Shown here one piece after another: positions 45,290 through 57,729 of a DNA stretch of 64,000 bases (its first letter is position 1; each line of letters begins with the position of its first letter). This DNA is from Excoecaria cochinchinensis (lineage: Eukaryota > Streptophyta > Magnoliopsida > Malpighiales > Euphorbiaceae): assembly GCA_947683425.1 (NCBI GenBank), contig CANTUQ010000043.1:12076501-12140500 (forward strand), given 5' to 3'. The position numbers and the translations under genes were made by a program. A model generated the notes under the pieces. The model searched no databases, was not told the DNA's origin, and saw nothing but the letters and a program-made list of their open reading frames with translations.

Positions 45290-46590
45290 ACCGTGATCGT
45301 GTAAATCCTCGTTGAAGTGGAATTTACCGTTAGCGTGTAAATCTTTGTTTAAGTGATAGTGCCGTGGTCATGCTAACCTTCCGTGGAATGGTAGTGCCGC
45401 CATCGTGCAAACCCTTGTGAGATTTGAAGCGGTAGCACCGTGATCGTGCTAACCCTCCATGCAGTGGTAGTGCCATCATCGTGCTAACCCTTCTGAAGTG
45501 GTAGTGACGTGGTTGTGCTAACCTTCCGTAGAATGGTAGTGCGGCCATCGTTCTAACCCTTCTAAGATTTGAAGTGGTAGTGCCGTGGTTGTGCTAACCT
45601 TCCGTAGAATGGTAGTGCCTCCATTATGCTAACCCTTCTAAAGTGGTAGTGCCGTGGTCATGCCAACCTTTCGTAGAATGGTAGTGCCTCCATTTTGCTA
45701 ACCCTTATGAGATTTGAAGTGGTAGTGCCGTGGTCGTGCTAACCTTTCGTAGAATGGTAGTGCCGCAGTCGTGCTAACCCTTCTGAAATTTGAAGTGGTA
45801 CCGTGGTCGTGCTAACCTTCCATAGAATGGTAGTGCCGCCATTGTGCTAACCCCTTCTGAAGTGGTAGTGTCGTGGTCGTGCTAACCTTCCGTAGAATGG
45901 TAGTACTGCTATTGTGCTAACCCTTCTGAAGTGGTAGTGCCGTAGTCGTGCTAACCTTCCGTAGAATGGTAGTGCCGCCATCGTGCTAACCCTTCTGAAG
46001 TGGTAGTGCCGTGGTCGTGCTAATCTTTCATAAAATGGTAGTGCCGCCATTGTGCTAACCCTTCTGAGATTTGAAGTGGTAGTGCCGTGGTCATGCTAAC
46101 CTTCCTTAGAATGGTAGTGCCGCCATCGTGCTAACCCTTCTGAGATTTGAAGTGGCAGTGTCGTGGTCGTGCTAACCTTCCATGGAACGGTAGTGCCGCC
46201 ATCGTGCTAACCCTTATGAGATTTGAAGTGGTAGTGCCATGGTCGTGCTAACCTTCCGTAGAATGGTAGTGCCGCCATTGTGCTAACCCTTCTGAGATGT
46301 GAAGTGGTAGTGCCGTGGTCGTGCTAACCTTTCGTATAATGGTAGTGCTGCCATCATGCTAACCCTTTTGAAGTGGTAGTGCAGTAGTCGTGCTAACCTT
46401 TTGTAGAATGGCAGTGCCGCCATCGTGCTAACCCTTCTGAGATTTGAAGTGGTAGTACCGTGGTCGTGCTAACATTCGGTAGAATGGTAGTGCCGCCATC
46501 GTGCTAACCCTTCTGAGATGTGAAGTGGTAGTGCTAACCTTCTGTAGAATGGTAGTGCCGCCATCGTGCTAACCCTTCTGAAGTGGTGCC
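45290..46590 (-). repeat. E3 tandem array of alternating half-units
   Basis: About 1.3 kb. Plus-strand units alternate TGGTAGTGCCGTGGTCGTGC followed by TAACCTTCCGTAGAA, and TGGTAGTGCCGCCATCGTGC followed by TAACCCTTCTGA, sometimes with an extra GATTTGA. The dimer is about 67-75 bp and there are roughly seventeen dimers. Unrelated in sequence to the E1, E2 and E4 arrays. Confidence 0.9.
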
Positions 46591-48122
46591 CTCTGTGAGC
46601 CCTTTGCTTGATTGCCCCCTGAGAGGTCTTTGGTTGATTGTTGTATTGGTGTTTTGACTGATGTCGTCACTCGCCTTTTGTCGGTGTCCTCATCGAATCT
46701 CTCTCACTGCAAAACTAGAAGACCAAATATGCAGGAAAAATAGTGAGCAGCATGGGTCATGCAGAAATGCAGGATAAGAATTCATCTAAGTGGACTTAGA
46801 GATGATAGCTGGTCTGGCTGCAATTTGCGATAGGATCGATGCCTTTTGAAGCTGTTTTCAATTTCATGCCTTTGGGATTGCAAGGTTCTTATCTGATACC
46901 TGTAGTCATTTTTTAAAGGTAGTGCGTCCCTTGTGGATTTTCACACTAACTTTTTTTAGCGGATTGCGGATTTTCACATAACCCTATGCATTATTTTTGC
47001 ATAGAATTGACCCAACCCAATCCAGTAGCTTTTTTTCGTTTTTTTTTTAATTGAAGGACAGACTGCCTATTTCTAGGGTTTTACCCTATCCCTTTACCTA
47101 ACTTTTGCTTAGAGTGCCAATTACGGTTTTCATCTCTAACGGCTTTTCTTTTCTTTTCTTTTTGTTTTTTGCACAGAGGTTGAAACTGTTAGCAAAGATA
47201 TTTCTAGTGTGATCAACATGTACTTATGCCCATGTCATGGCCGTCTGAGCTTGATTCTTCTCATGATGGTGCTGTAGAATTGCCTTCGCAATTGATAGCA
47301 AAATGAGTCGGCTGAAAGACTCGAGTCGTGAGAGTAGCAGAGGGTAGATAGTAGATGACTTTGATCATATAAAGTGAACTGCTCTGATCATATCAACATG
47401 TTATGGCATAAATGCATATGTTTCAGTTTGATTTCATTACACATGATCATGAAAATACAAAACCTCATCTAATCTCGGGATGGATCTTGAAAGCATCAAA
47501 CGCCTGTCATCAATTAGCCCTCTCAGGTTTTCATGATTGAATATTTTCTCTCAGCCCTTAATTTTTGCCTAGAATGCTTTTTTTTGGCAGGGCGCCAAAT
47601 TTTAGCGAGATCGCCTTTTTTTGGTTTTTTACCCGTTGGGCATTTATTATTTATTTTTCTCTTTTTTTTAGCCTTTGCCATGGAACCTCCTTCAGTCTGT
47701 CGGTATCGATTGGTTTCTTTGAATTCTCTTTCATCATTGCCAGTCGGGACGGCTGCTCCTTTTGACGGTGCTCTTTTTTTTCACCAAAGACTTCATTTTG
47801 ACCCCTGTGTAAACTGGTTGAAGTAGTGAGTTCTCTATTTGAAACTTAACTGTGAAAGCCCATACTTTCCTTTTGTTAGCTCGATTTCTGAAGTATCCTT
47901 TAATGTTTGAGATTAGGTTACAAGTTGGCCTCAAATGGTTTAGGGCAAGATTGTATTTTTTTTTTTGATAATGGTAATGAGATGTCCTTCTAAGTTTGGC
48001 TATAAGGTTCCATGTTTTACTTATCTTAGTCCCAGATGGTTAAAGGTCAATCTTGATTGGCTTTGGGGTAAACATCTCAAATGGTTAGGAGGAAAGGACT
48101 CCTAAGGGCTCGGTTCTATGAG

Positions 48123-48167
<45 letters not shown>

Positions 48168-48349
48168 ATGAAGGCCCGGAGTTTCATCTGTCTAACTTCT
48201 GATGTAGCCATTTAATGAATGGAGTTTGATTTTGCTTGGCTATACTGTATGCGCCCTAGATGTTGAGGAGACAAAGGAATGGCTTTTGAAACTTTGCTCG
48301 TCGTCATGTTGGCATATTGAAGCAGCAATGTCCTAATAATGCTCTTGTC
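46591..48349 (-). other. E3 3' noncoding region
   Basis: No gene. Conserved blocks at 46910-47140 and 47555-47650 match E2 and E1. An (AT)n tract lies at 48124-48164. Confidence 0.7.
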
Positions 48350-49556
48350 ATTCCAAGTCCAGGCAAAGGCTTTTTAATTTTTTTTTTACATTATCTCTCA
48401 GAATTTTCTTCTTTCAATCAAGATTTTCTTTGGGTTTTCCAAAGTTCCGAGATTAAATACAACCGTATTAGTTGAATTAATGTAAAAAATGAATGTATCA
48501 TGATCATGTGAAATGAAATCATTAGAAACACCATACAAATAAGTAAAACTGTTCATCTTATTGAAATAGCCAATTATTGCAAATATTGTCATAAAAAAAG
48601 ATGGTTCTTGGAATAATAACAAAGACTGAAAAAAGAACATAATTTTCCTTGTTTTTATCCCCACTCTCACTAGTGGATTATCAGTCTACCGTCGCCAAGG
48701 GAATCCCTTCTTCACTCGCCTTCTGATAGGTGATAGCGATGTACTCTTCTCTATATAGCTCTTACAATGCATGCCACTCGGGTAGACCAGACCTGATCAT
48801 ATTCATGGTGGGGGGACTGTATTATAGCCTACCTTCTTCTTCTTCTCTCTCTTCTCAGGATCCATGATCTATTTGGAGTCAAGAAGATATTGGATCTTGT
48901 TCCTCAAAGTTCGACAATAATCCGTCAGGTGCCCAGTGTGCTGATGGTAGGCGCAGTACTGGTCATCTCTGTGCCCTGGCTGTCCTTGATTCATAGCTGG
49001 CCTAGGCGTCAAAGGTCTCAGCTTCCCCTCCTTCATCAATCTCTCCAATACCCAGGATAGAGAGCGACCTAAGTTAGAGTAGTACCTCTGGGCTCATCCA
49101 ACCTTAGTAGCTGAGACCTCTGCTGTCTTACCATTTCTATTACTACTGCTTCCAGCACCGCCTGATTTGTATCCTGACTGGTTCCCAAATCCTTTCCTAG
49201 CAAAGTTATTTTGGCTTGCTTTCTTTGCTAGGTAAGCCCCCTCAGCCTCTACAGCAATGTCCTTAAATGACTCCCAATCTCTGAGCCCCTTAAAGCTCAG
49301 CAAGTCCCTTAAGGAAGGGTAGGAGTTCCTGATAAATAACCTGATCTGGTCAGCGGTGTCAGGCTTTCTCTTCATCTCTATGACCCTATTCCTCCATCTA
49401 GTGAGGTATTCGTGGAATGACTCGTCACTCCTTTGTTATAAGAGCTCAAGGTCCTTCAAGGTGACCTCCATTCTGGTGCTACAGTCGTACTGCTTTATGA
49501 ACTCTTTGGTCAAAAGGTCCTAGTCCTCCTTGGACCTTCTGTCCAACTCGTGGTAC
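48350..49556 (-). pseudogene. gag: E3 gag fragment with protease-proximal and linker scraps
   Basis: Starts within gag at YHELDRRSKED (49556) and includes KRKPDTADQIRLFIRNSYPS, LRDWESFKDIAVEAEGAYLA, and an intact knuckle pattern YCAYHQHTGHLTDYC. After a frameshift, MIRSGLPEWHAL and EEYIAITYQKASEEG match the start of the E4 protease region, ending near 48690. Then a piece of the PR-RT linker (NDFISHDHDTFIF, FNLGTLENPKKIL at 48398-48550) joins 3' noncoding sequence at the same place as in E2. The N-terminal half of gag is missing. Confidence 0.8.
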
Positions 49557-52175
49557 TTGTCACATGATTTTCTTAACCAAAGCCAGACCATTCATGTGGG
49601 CTCCACAGACTCCTGCATGGGTTTCCTCCATAACCCTTCTAGCCTCTTTCTCATCTAAACACCTTAGCTATAAACCATCTGCTTGTCTCTTGTGCAACAC
49701 CCCATCTACACTGATGAATTGAGTGGACAGTTTGCGAATCATCCTTTGGTCCTTTTCAGTGGCCTCTTCTGGGAATACTGACTTTTCCAAATAATTTTGG
49801 ACATCATAGTACCATGGCTTCCCGTCAATAGCCTCGACATCCCCAACCTGCTCAGTCTCGAAGCAGGGCTTGTCTGAACTAGAAATGAGCACGAGCCTCA
49901 AGGCTATTCCCTCTGGGTTATCCCACATAGATACTAGGGTGGCTAAGGCATCTGCCAATTGGTTCTCATCTCATGGCATGTAGTTAAAAGTATAGATCTC
50001 AATGACCACTTAGCTCTTTTAAGCACTTTACGTATGGTAACAACCGCTCTTCTTTGATGGTCCATTCACCCCTGACTTGGTGGATTACCAAAGATGAGTC
50101 CCCGAAGGCCTCTACTACTTTTGCCCCCACGGCTGAGAGTGCTTCCAACCCAAAGATGTAGGCTTCATATTCAGCTTCATTATTGGTGGCCTTGCACCTT
50201 AATTTCTTGGCTAAGGGGAGCTTCTCACCGTCTGGGGTTACTAGAATCACTCCCATCCCAGCTCCCTTGTTATTTACTACTCCATCAAAATACATTTGCC
50301 ATTTCTGCACGGTGATGGCTACCACATTTTCGTCGGGGAATTCATTTTCTAATTGGTCTCCTTCAATTAGATAATCGGCAAGAAACTCTGCAACTGCCCG
50401 GCCCTTGATGGTCTTTCTGGTAATGTATTCCACATCAAATTCTTGCAGTAAAATTAGCCATATTCCCATCTTCCCTAGCAAAGGGGGTGCTTCTTGAAGA
50501 TATCGGAGGGTTTTGTTTGGCAACAGTCTGCACTTTATAAGAATAAAAGTAATGCCTCAGTTTCTTCGAAGCCCATATTACTGCTAGACAGATTTTTTCC
50601 ACTTCGACGTACTTGGCTTCATAGGGAAGGAATTTCTTGCTGAGGTAGTAAACTGCAAATTCGACCCCGAACTCATCCTCTTGGGCCATCATGGCACCTA
50701 TAGAATTCTCCTATATTGCTAGGTAGAGGATCAATGGTTTAATAGGCCGTGGCGGCCGCAGTACCGGGGGGTGCTGAAGGTAATCCTTAATGACATCAAA
50801 AGCCTTCTGACAGTTGTCATTCCACCTGACTGGCTGATTCTTCCTGAGGAGCTTAAAATTGGTTCGCACACCGAAGCGAACTTGGAAATGAACCTACTGA
50901 TGTACTGCAATTTACCCAGAAAACTCCGGACTTCCTTTTCCTTTCAAGGCATCGGCATCTCTCTGATTGCCTTGATTTTATCAGGGTCCACTTCTATTCC
51001 CCTTTGGCTTACCACATGGCCTAAAAGCTTACCCGAGGTAACTCCAAAAATGCACTTCTTGGGATGGAGGCGCAAATTATACTTATTAATCCTTTGAAAG
51101 AACTTTTCCAAAGCCTCGAAGTGACCTTCCCTAGTAGCTGACTTAATCATCATGTCATCAACGTACACGTCTACCTCTTTGTGAATCCGGTCATTCAAAA
51201 TCTTCGTAGCCATCCTCTAATAGGTTGCTCCAGCATTCTTCAATCCGAAAGGCATAACACAGTAGGCAAATGTACCCCACTCCGTAATGAATGCTATCTT
51301 GATTTGATCCACAATTTTGTTAAGGATTTGGTTGTACCCCGCGTATCCATCCACAAAGCTGTACATCATACAAGCGGCTGCGCTATCCGCTAGTACATCA
51401 ATTGGGGTAAAGGGAAGTCATCTTTTGGGCAAGCTTTATTCAGGTCTCTGTAGTCAACAAACACTCAGACTCTCCCATCCTTCTTGGCTACGGGGACAAC
51501 GTTAGCTAACCATGTTGGGTACTGGACCTCTACCGGGAACTTGGCTTTAATCTATTTGTGTACCTCTTCCTTTACCTTTTCTGCCCATTCTGGTCTCAAC
51601 CTTCTGAGCTTCTGTTTGACTGGCTTGCACTCCAGTTAGGTCAGAATGGCGTGTTCGGCAACTGCCTGATCAATTCCTGGCATATCTTTATAGGTACAGG
51701 CAAAGACTTTTTCATATTTTTTCAAAATTCTCTCAAATTTTATTCTCTCCTCAGGAGTTACATCAGATGCTATCAAAATTTCCTTTGGGTTTTCCAAAGT
51801 CCCGAGATTAAATGAGGTAGTATTGGTTGAGTTAATGTCAAATATGAATGATTCATGCTCGTGATCATGCATAATGAAATCATGAGAAACATCGCACAAG
51901 TAAAAAAAGTCATTCATATTATTAAAGTACTCAGAATCACACACATAATTGTTAAAGAGTTCGGGAATAAAAAGTACATCAGAAAAATTATCATTAATAT
52001 CTTTCGCTGGTGCCGATGCTGAGGTCGATGGCCCATTGTCTTGATTGTTGGTTATCTTCAAGCTCTTCAATTCTGGCACTGCTGCTTCATCTTCCATCTT
52101 TTCTTTGCCCTTTACCTGGGCAGCTAGCAGACTTTCGGTGATAACCTCCTCAGGAACTTCTTGATCCCATGCCAG
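49557..52175 (-). pseudogene. pol: E3 pol fragment: linker, RT, two RNase H domains, start of integrase
   Basis: From 52175 the linker runs EEVITESLLAAQVKGKEKME to FERILKKYEKVFACTYKDMP. RT follows with stops and a frameshift: WLANVVPVAKKDG, DLNKACPKDDFPLP, then YVDDMMIKS (about 51130-51160). Connection/RNase H: GAMMAQEDEFGVEFAVYYLS. The second, archaeal-type RNase H has MYFDGVVNNKGAGMGVILVT, NNEAEYEAYIFGLEAL and FGDSSLVIHQVRGEW. Then MADALATLVSMWDNPEG and the integrase zinc-finger start HAGVCGAHMNGLALVKKIM, where the sequence switches to gag at 49556. The upstream end is cut by the E4 LTR. Confidence 0.87.
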
Positions 52176-53364
52176 TATGACGCGCGCCGGACCCCATGGG
52201 CGCCTATTGACCGCCCGCTTTAGGGTGATCGAGCATTTGAAGGTCCATTGACAGCTTGCAACAAATTACAAGTACGTCTATTTTGGGCAACAAGGAGGTT
52301 TCATAGAGTCGCTACCCAATAAAACATTAGGAAAGTTCGTCTCGCCTCAGTGAGCCTAAGACGGCACATATTTCCATTTTGGACAAACCAAAGGGATCTT
52401 AGAGGCAATCACCCCAATAGAACATTGGGAATGACCCTCTAACCCTATGGAGCCTAGGATTATTAATTAAGCCTTTTGATGGGACACAAGAGGTGTCTTG
52501 GAGGTTCCAATGAGTGATCAGATAGACCTCTCGCCTCGTTGAGCCCAAAGACCATAGCTGGGTTCGGGACTTCTCATCTATTTCTACCTTGATTTAACTT
52601 TACATTTAAGTTTTGAATTTATTAGTTCGCTTTCTCTCTCCACACGATGCAAATTTCAATTAAAAGCACAAATATTCACATTAAAAGCGGTAAATATACA
52701 TAAATAAAAATAAAAATAAATGAAATAAATGTTCAAAATTAAATTACAATAAAACTAGGAGGGGAATACAACTCCCCTTTTAAAGGTACGATATATATAT
52801 ACATACAAAAAGATGGGAAATTCATTTATTTTGAGGGCTTTGGCCCTCACATGCATTTATTATGAAAAACTAATTTTTATGTGATTTTTATGGGCTAAAA
52901 CAGGACATTGGGTACTTTAATTTTATGAAATAATCCCAAATTTAATTAATATAAAACAAGTATCATTTTTAATTTATGCGGAATAAAATAAAACAAATAA
53001 AAAATTACATACACTGAATAAGGAATAAGGAAAGTAAATACATAAGTAAAAAGGGATAGGAAAACTAAACCCAAATTAGGCTTTCCATGATGGCATGATG
53101 GCTTTTCTCCACAGCTCAACCCATCCAAGAAAAAGAAAAATACAATACTCACACAATAAAAGAAATATTAATATTTACAATTTAAAGCGATACACATGTA
53201 AGTAGAGAGTAAAATAAAATAAATAAATAAAAAATTAAAATAAAATACATAAAAAATTAAAATTGTTGACGTAAAAAAATATTTTGAAAATAAATAAGAA
53301 TTAAATAGAGGAAGAAATAATAAAAGGAAAAAAATGGAAAAAATGGGAAACAAAGACAAGAGAC

Positions 53365-53515
53365 GGGCTTAGTGGCCGACCGACAGCCATCCCTCATGTG
53401 ACCGACGGACAATGGGCCTCACACGCCGTCGCTCGAACGACAGACGGGTATATTGACAGTCGCTCGAGCGACAGACGGCCGTCGGTGAGCTACTGCCCGT
53501 CAGTCGCCTCTAGTT
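53365..53515. repeat. Palindrome-rich GC block in the E4 LTR
   Basis: Contains GTCGCTCGAGCGAC (53459-53472), a perfect 14-bp palindrome, a near copy GTCGCTCGAACGAC at 53428-53441, and several CCGACGG/CCGTCGG pairs. A second block at 54094-54270 repeats CCGACGGG four to five times and sits immediately upstream of the TATA box in element orientation. Confidence 0.75.
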
Positions 53516-54080
53516 TCCGAATAAATAAGCAAAAAACTTCTTTTTCTCTTCTCTTTTTAAATAAACAACTTTCAAACAAAATAAAGGCAAATAAAAGCTA
53601 AATAATAGGTAAATAAATGCAATAAATGTGGAAATGAATATAACAGATTAATAAAGCAAGTGTCCAGAATATTTACCCTCAGATTGTACCTTTTTGGAGT
53701 GAAACTTCGGTTGAATTGAACCTTGCGCGTCTCACGAGAAGAAAGCAAAAATCAAGAAAGAAAAATGTCTATATTTTCCCTTGATTTTTACCAAATTTTT
53801 GAAATGTTTGAATCCACAAAATGGATGAAAACTAATGGATTTAGCTTTCTCCAAGTAAAATAGATTCACTTAAAAGCGAAATAAAAAGAGAGAAAAAGTA
53901 GGAAAATATGGGAATTTAAACAAATAAAAAAAAGTAAACTCGAGAAGAAAAAAATTTGCCTTTTAATTTTGCAAGAGTTTTCCCAATCCAAGTAGTTTTT
54001 TTTCTTCTTTGTAGCCCTTTTTTAGCTTGTTTTTGTGATTTTTTCTAAGAAAATCCGAACCCTTTTCAAAGGAAAAGATT

Positions 54081-54093
54081 TACTATTTATAGG
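54081..54093 (-). promoter_or_regulatory. TATA box of the E4 LTR
   Basis: Minus strand reads CCTATAAATAGTA, a good plant TATA box, with the CCGACGGG repeats directly upstream. Confidence 0.65.
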
Positions 54094-54465
54094 CATGACC
54101 GACGGGCAGGCCTTGACTCACCGATGAGCGTGCCTGAGCCACCGACGGGAAACGTGTCCTCTCTCGCTAACAGACAGGACACGTGTTCTCGAGAAAAAAC
54201 GGTGGCCGCCTTAACGACCGACGGGCTTATGAGTCACCGACGGGATGCCAATGACAGACGGGCAGGCCGTCCGTGGAGCAAAAACTCAAATTTCAAGTTA
54301 AAACTCCCAATTTTCAAATTCTTCTTTCTATAAAATAAAACCTTTTACTTCTCGTGAGCCCAGAGGATCAAAATTTTTGAGTTCCATCCACTCATTCGGG
54401 ACCAGGCATCGGTTGCTTCATTAGGTAATCTCTGATCTGGACCGCCCCGGGACACGGTGCTTACA

Positions 54466-54550
54466 GTTGCCCCCAATTTTGGGAAGGCTAGTGCACAAGT
54501 GCCTAGGTGAGCCAAAATTCAGAGAGAGAAAGGAAAAAAAGCGTACCTGG
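54466..54550 (-). other. E4 polypurine tract and conserved box
   Basis: Minus strand: CTCTCTGAATTTTGGCTCAC, then CCCAAAATTGGGGGCAAC beside the LTR, nearly identical to E1. Confidence 0.8.
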
Positions 54551-54662
54551 GCGATCCTTTCCTTTTGCGCTATTTTCTGGGTAGACCTTGTCTCAGTCCA
54601 CTCAGCGGTGGATGTATTCGATGCATATGTCCTTACTGGTTTCGCTTTGACTAGTAAGGCGT

Positions 54663-55140
54663 TAGTGCAAATTCCCTGCTAATCCCTATACGATCTGCAA
54701 GGTGGAGAGCAGTGTTATCTAACTGCAACCCCGGCTGTAAAGAATTCCTTGCCAACCCCTATACGATCTGCAAGGTGGAGAGCAGTGTTATCTAACTACG
54801 ACCCCGGCTGTGAAGAGTTCCTTGCCAACCCCTATACAATCTGCAAGGTGGAGAGCAGTGTTATCTAACTGCAACCCCGGCTGTGAAGAGTTCCTTGCCA
54901 ACCCCTATACAATCTGCAAGGTGGAGAGCAGTGTTATCTAACTTGTGAAGAGTTCCTTGCTAACCCCTATACGATCTGCAAGGTGGAGAGCTGTGTTATC
55001 TAGCTGCAACCCCGGCTGTGAAGAGTTCCTTGCCAACCCCTATACGATCTGCAAGGTGGAGAGCAGTGTTATCTAACTGCAACCCCAGCTTTGAAGAGTT
55101 CCTTGCCAACCCCTATATGATCTGCAAGGTGCGTAGTTCT
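54663..55140 (-). repeat. E4 tandem array, 73-bp monomer
   Basis: Copies anchored at 54691, 54764, 54837, 54910, 54972, 55045 and 55118; every step is 73 bp except one of 62, where part of the unit is deleted. The unit contains GAGTTCCTTGCCAACCCCTA and GATCTGCAAGGTGGAGAGCA. Degenerate copies continue to about 55240. Confidence 0.92.
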
Positions 55141-55677
55141 TTTTGACTATAGCATGAACTGTGAGATGCAGTGCTTTCTGACTACGATCTCGATCTTGGT
55201 TGGAAATTTCCTTGTTAATTACTTTACGATTCACAAGGTAAACATCCTTGATGTGATTCTTCTGATATGATTGATATCCATATTTGGACTAAGATTAAGC
55301 AGATGTTCCTGCATATCAAAGAACTTCTTATTACTCTTATGTGAATTGCTCTTGTTTACAAGGTTCATAAACAAGTTTGTATCATTATTCATAGTTTTGT
55401 TATCATCTTCCTGATTTTTATGATTATAAATATTTTATTTTAGGCGTAAATAAAGGTGCACACTCAATCGTCATTAATGTAAACATAGCATGCAAGGATA
55501 AGGAAAAAAAATAAACATACGTACGATTTTTCACTATAAACCAATTTTGTACAAGATATATACAAAAATAAGAAAATACAATAAAAAACTAAATAGAAAA
55601 ATATAACAAAATGTCATCCACACTCCCTGAATGGCTAGAAAGGTGGATAATCTCCAATCTCCTCATCAGGGTCCTCA
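55141..55677 (-). other. E4 noncoding segment between array and extra ORF
   Basis: Diverged repeat edges, then AT-rich sequence with no recognised feature. Confidence 0.5.
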
Positions 55678-57716
55678 TCACTGAGGCAGAGGCGGCGACT
55701 GCGGCTGGGTCGGTGGTCGAGGCCGAGGCTGAGGCCCGGAGGTAGAGGGTCCATCTCCTGAGGTGGACGGGCGAGTAGAAGGACCTGCGGGTCCTGGGCG
55801 CTGAGATGCCCATATGTCAACCATTGGCTCAAGCCTGGGGGGAATCGCCACTGGCATAGACAATGGCAGCGGTCTCCCTGGACCCTGCTGCTGGAACTGC
55901 ACCTGGGCGTATCCATCAAAGAAGGGCTGGGCACACTCCATCATGAAGCATAAGGTGTCAGTGATCATCCCTCCAAGCTCTCTGAAGGCCCTGCTCAGTT
56001 GGCAAGTCTGATCTGCCGAAGAAGTGCTGATACCTCCCAACCTCTGCTCAGTCTGCTCGCGAAAATCCCGGACATACCGAGTCATAGGGTTGACAGCCCC
56101 ATCTATCGCCTGCACTGTCGAGCGGAGAGCATCCATCGACTCCTGTATCATCTGGAGGGTCATGTCCACCACCTGAGCTGCCTCATCCTGGGAGGTCCTC
56201 ACCTCCTGTCTCAGTTGGTCTACCATCCTCTCTTGCTGCTCTGCCATCTGCCTAAGGAGCCCAGTATGCTCCAGCCTCAACTGATCAATGATGCTAGTCT
56301 GCTCTTGGATCAGTCCCTGCTGCTGCTCCAGCCTCTTTGTTAGAACCCTATCTCTCTCCTAGATCCGAGCAAGGAGGGTCCTATCCCTCTCCTCCTATCT
56401 GCGCTCGAAAGCTGCAAGCACGGAGACTATAAGCTCAGAGATGTCCGGCTGCAGTACTGTTGGAGGTGGAACCGGCTCTGATGACTGCCCCGGAGGTGGA
56501 TGCCCCTGGATCTCCTCTGGCATAGGGGTAAAATCTGGGTGAAGGCCAGAGAGAAGTCCTCTGAATCCTCGAAGCCGGAGAAGGAGTGAGATTCTATGCC
56601 CCCGATGTCGGAGAAGCACCGAACAACTCCTCCATGGTGAACTCCATCCCCATGTCGGAAGGAGTCCGAAGCTGCTCCTCATACTGCTACGGGTGAGGAA
56701 GCTGGACCTCCTGAGAAATCCCATACTGGGGAGGCTGGACCTCCTGATACTGTGGCTGCGGAGGCTGGACCTCCTGATACTGCTCAAGCTGTGGAGGAAC
56801 TGGCACCTCCCCCTCAGGCTGCTCCTGAGCCGGGGCTATGGATGGAAGATCGAAGGCCTGCCGTGTCTCATGTATAGTAAGGAGCCTGAAAGCCTCGGCC
56901 CGTCCTGGGATTTGCAGCACCATCCCCATATGTACTGCGGCAGGGGCGTCCACATAGATGCTCTCGTCCAAAACGCCCTGAAGCCTATCTGGAGCCACTC
57001 CCAATCCTAGCAACAGGTGAGTGATAACCCCTCCAACCATCATTGATGGGGCTGTCCCCCTGGAGACTCTGGCCATGTTGGGCAGTATCTCATGGCTAAT
57101 GTTGAGGCACCGACCCATCATTATAGCCCAAAGGCTCCAAATCTCGGCAGCGTTAAGCGACCCCGGGTTGCCAGCCCGTCCGAGATACGAACTGAAAAGC
57201 ACCCTGTGCAGATACCGAAGCGCCTGTGATATTAAGACTGTGCTCTTCGCCGTATTATGGTCATACGGCACTCCGGGCAGAGCGATAGCAGCACAATGGT
57301 CCCGTCTGACTACCCTCTGAGGTACCATAACATCCTGACCGTGCGGCAAACTCATGGCCTGCGCGAACCTCTATCGCGTGATGCTGAAATGATCACCATC
57401 AAACCAAAACTGGACCACTCCGGGCTCTGTGTCGGATCTAAGGAACCCCCCTAGTGGAAAGTGGCCAACACCTATCGCACTGCCTCGGGATATGTGGGGA
57501 ATGCTGCGCCATAAACTCGGTCCAACCCGCTCCTGCAACCAGAATATCTACCTCATCTGCCATCCCCAGAGCCTGCAGGAATGGTCTAGAAACGAAACGG
57601 CTGGCCCGGAACTCTACCCGAGCCAATACTACATATCTCCGCCGAGCCTTCGGAGTTATCCACACGGGAGCCTGGGGCTCATCCTGTCCATGGGGGACGC
57701 ATCTGCATGGCAGCAT
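55678..57716 (-). pseudogene. E4 extra ORF: plant-transposon-like domain plus coiled coil
   Basis: From an ATG at 57716, directly after a 3'-splice-like TTGCTTTACAG: VEFRASRFVSRPFLQALGMA, GWTEFMAQHSPHI; after a frameshift, MSLPHGQDVMVPQRVVRRDH, LRYLHRVLFSSYLGRAGN, IWSLWAIMMGRCLNISHEIL, MMVGGVITHLLLGLGVAP. This resembles proteins annotated in plants as putative plant transposon protein, from memory of the family. A Gln/Pro-rich linker with YQEVQPP repeats follows, then after further shifts a long coiled coil (ERDRVLTKRLEQQQGLIQEQ to MTLQMIQESMDALRSTVQAI) and a Pro/Ser tail ending at 55678. It is in sense with the element and sits between the pol remnant and the 3' LTR, like the additional ORFs reported for Tat elements. 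At least two frameshifts and a few TAG stops; function unknown. Confidence 0.72.
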
Positions 57717-57729
57717 CCTGTAAAGCAAC

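Larger units (their letters stand above)
45120..52175 (-). mobile_element. E3: rearranged Tat-like element interior
   Basis: In element orientation the order is pol fragment (52175 to 49557), gag fragment (49556 to about 48690), linker scrap, 3' noncoding region, tandem array, conserved box and polypurine tract at 45120, then the shared LTR. Gag following pol is not a possible original order, so two elements were joined by a deletion. The upstream end is cut by the E4 LTR at 52176; the rest of E3 should lie beyond E4. Confidence 0.82.
52176..54465 (-). repeat. 3' LTR of E4
   Basis: 2,290 bp, TATGACGCGCGCCGG (probably TG changed to TA at the very end) to CACGGTGCTTACA on the plus strand. Same type as the E1 LTR: R/U5 holds the AGAACATTGGG hairpin repeats (52260-52560) and GAGTCGCTACCCAA, the PBS-like motif in reverse. 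Two GC-rich blocks, 53365-53515 and 54094-54270, break the AT-rich background. Confidence 0.85.

Noticed and set aside
46591..48349. Possible gene in the E3 3' region
   Set aside because: The sequence matches the noncoding 3' regions of E1 and E2; frames are not conserved between copies.
52176..54465. Solo LTR insertion in E3 pol
   Set aside because: The right edge continues into a polypurine tract, tandem array and pol in the same orientation, so it is the 3' LTR of a longer element.
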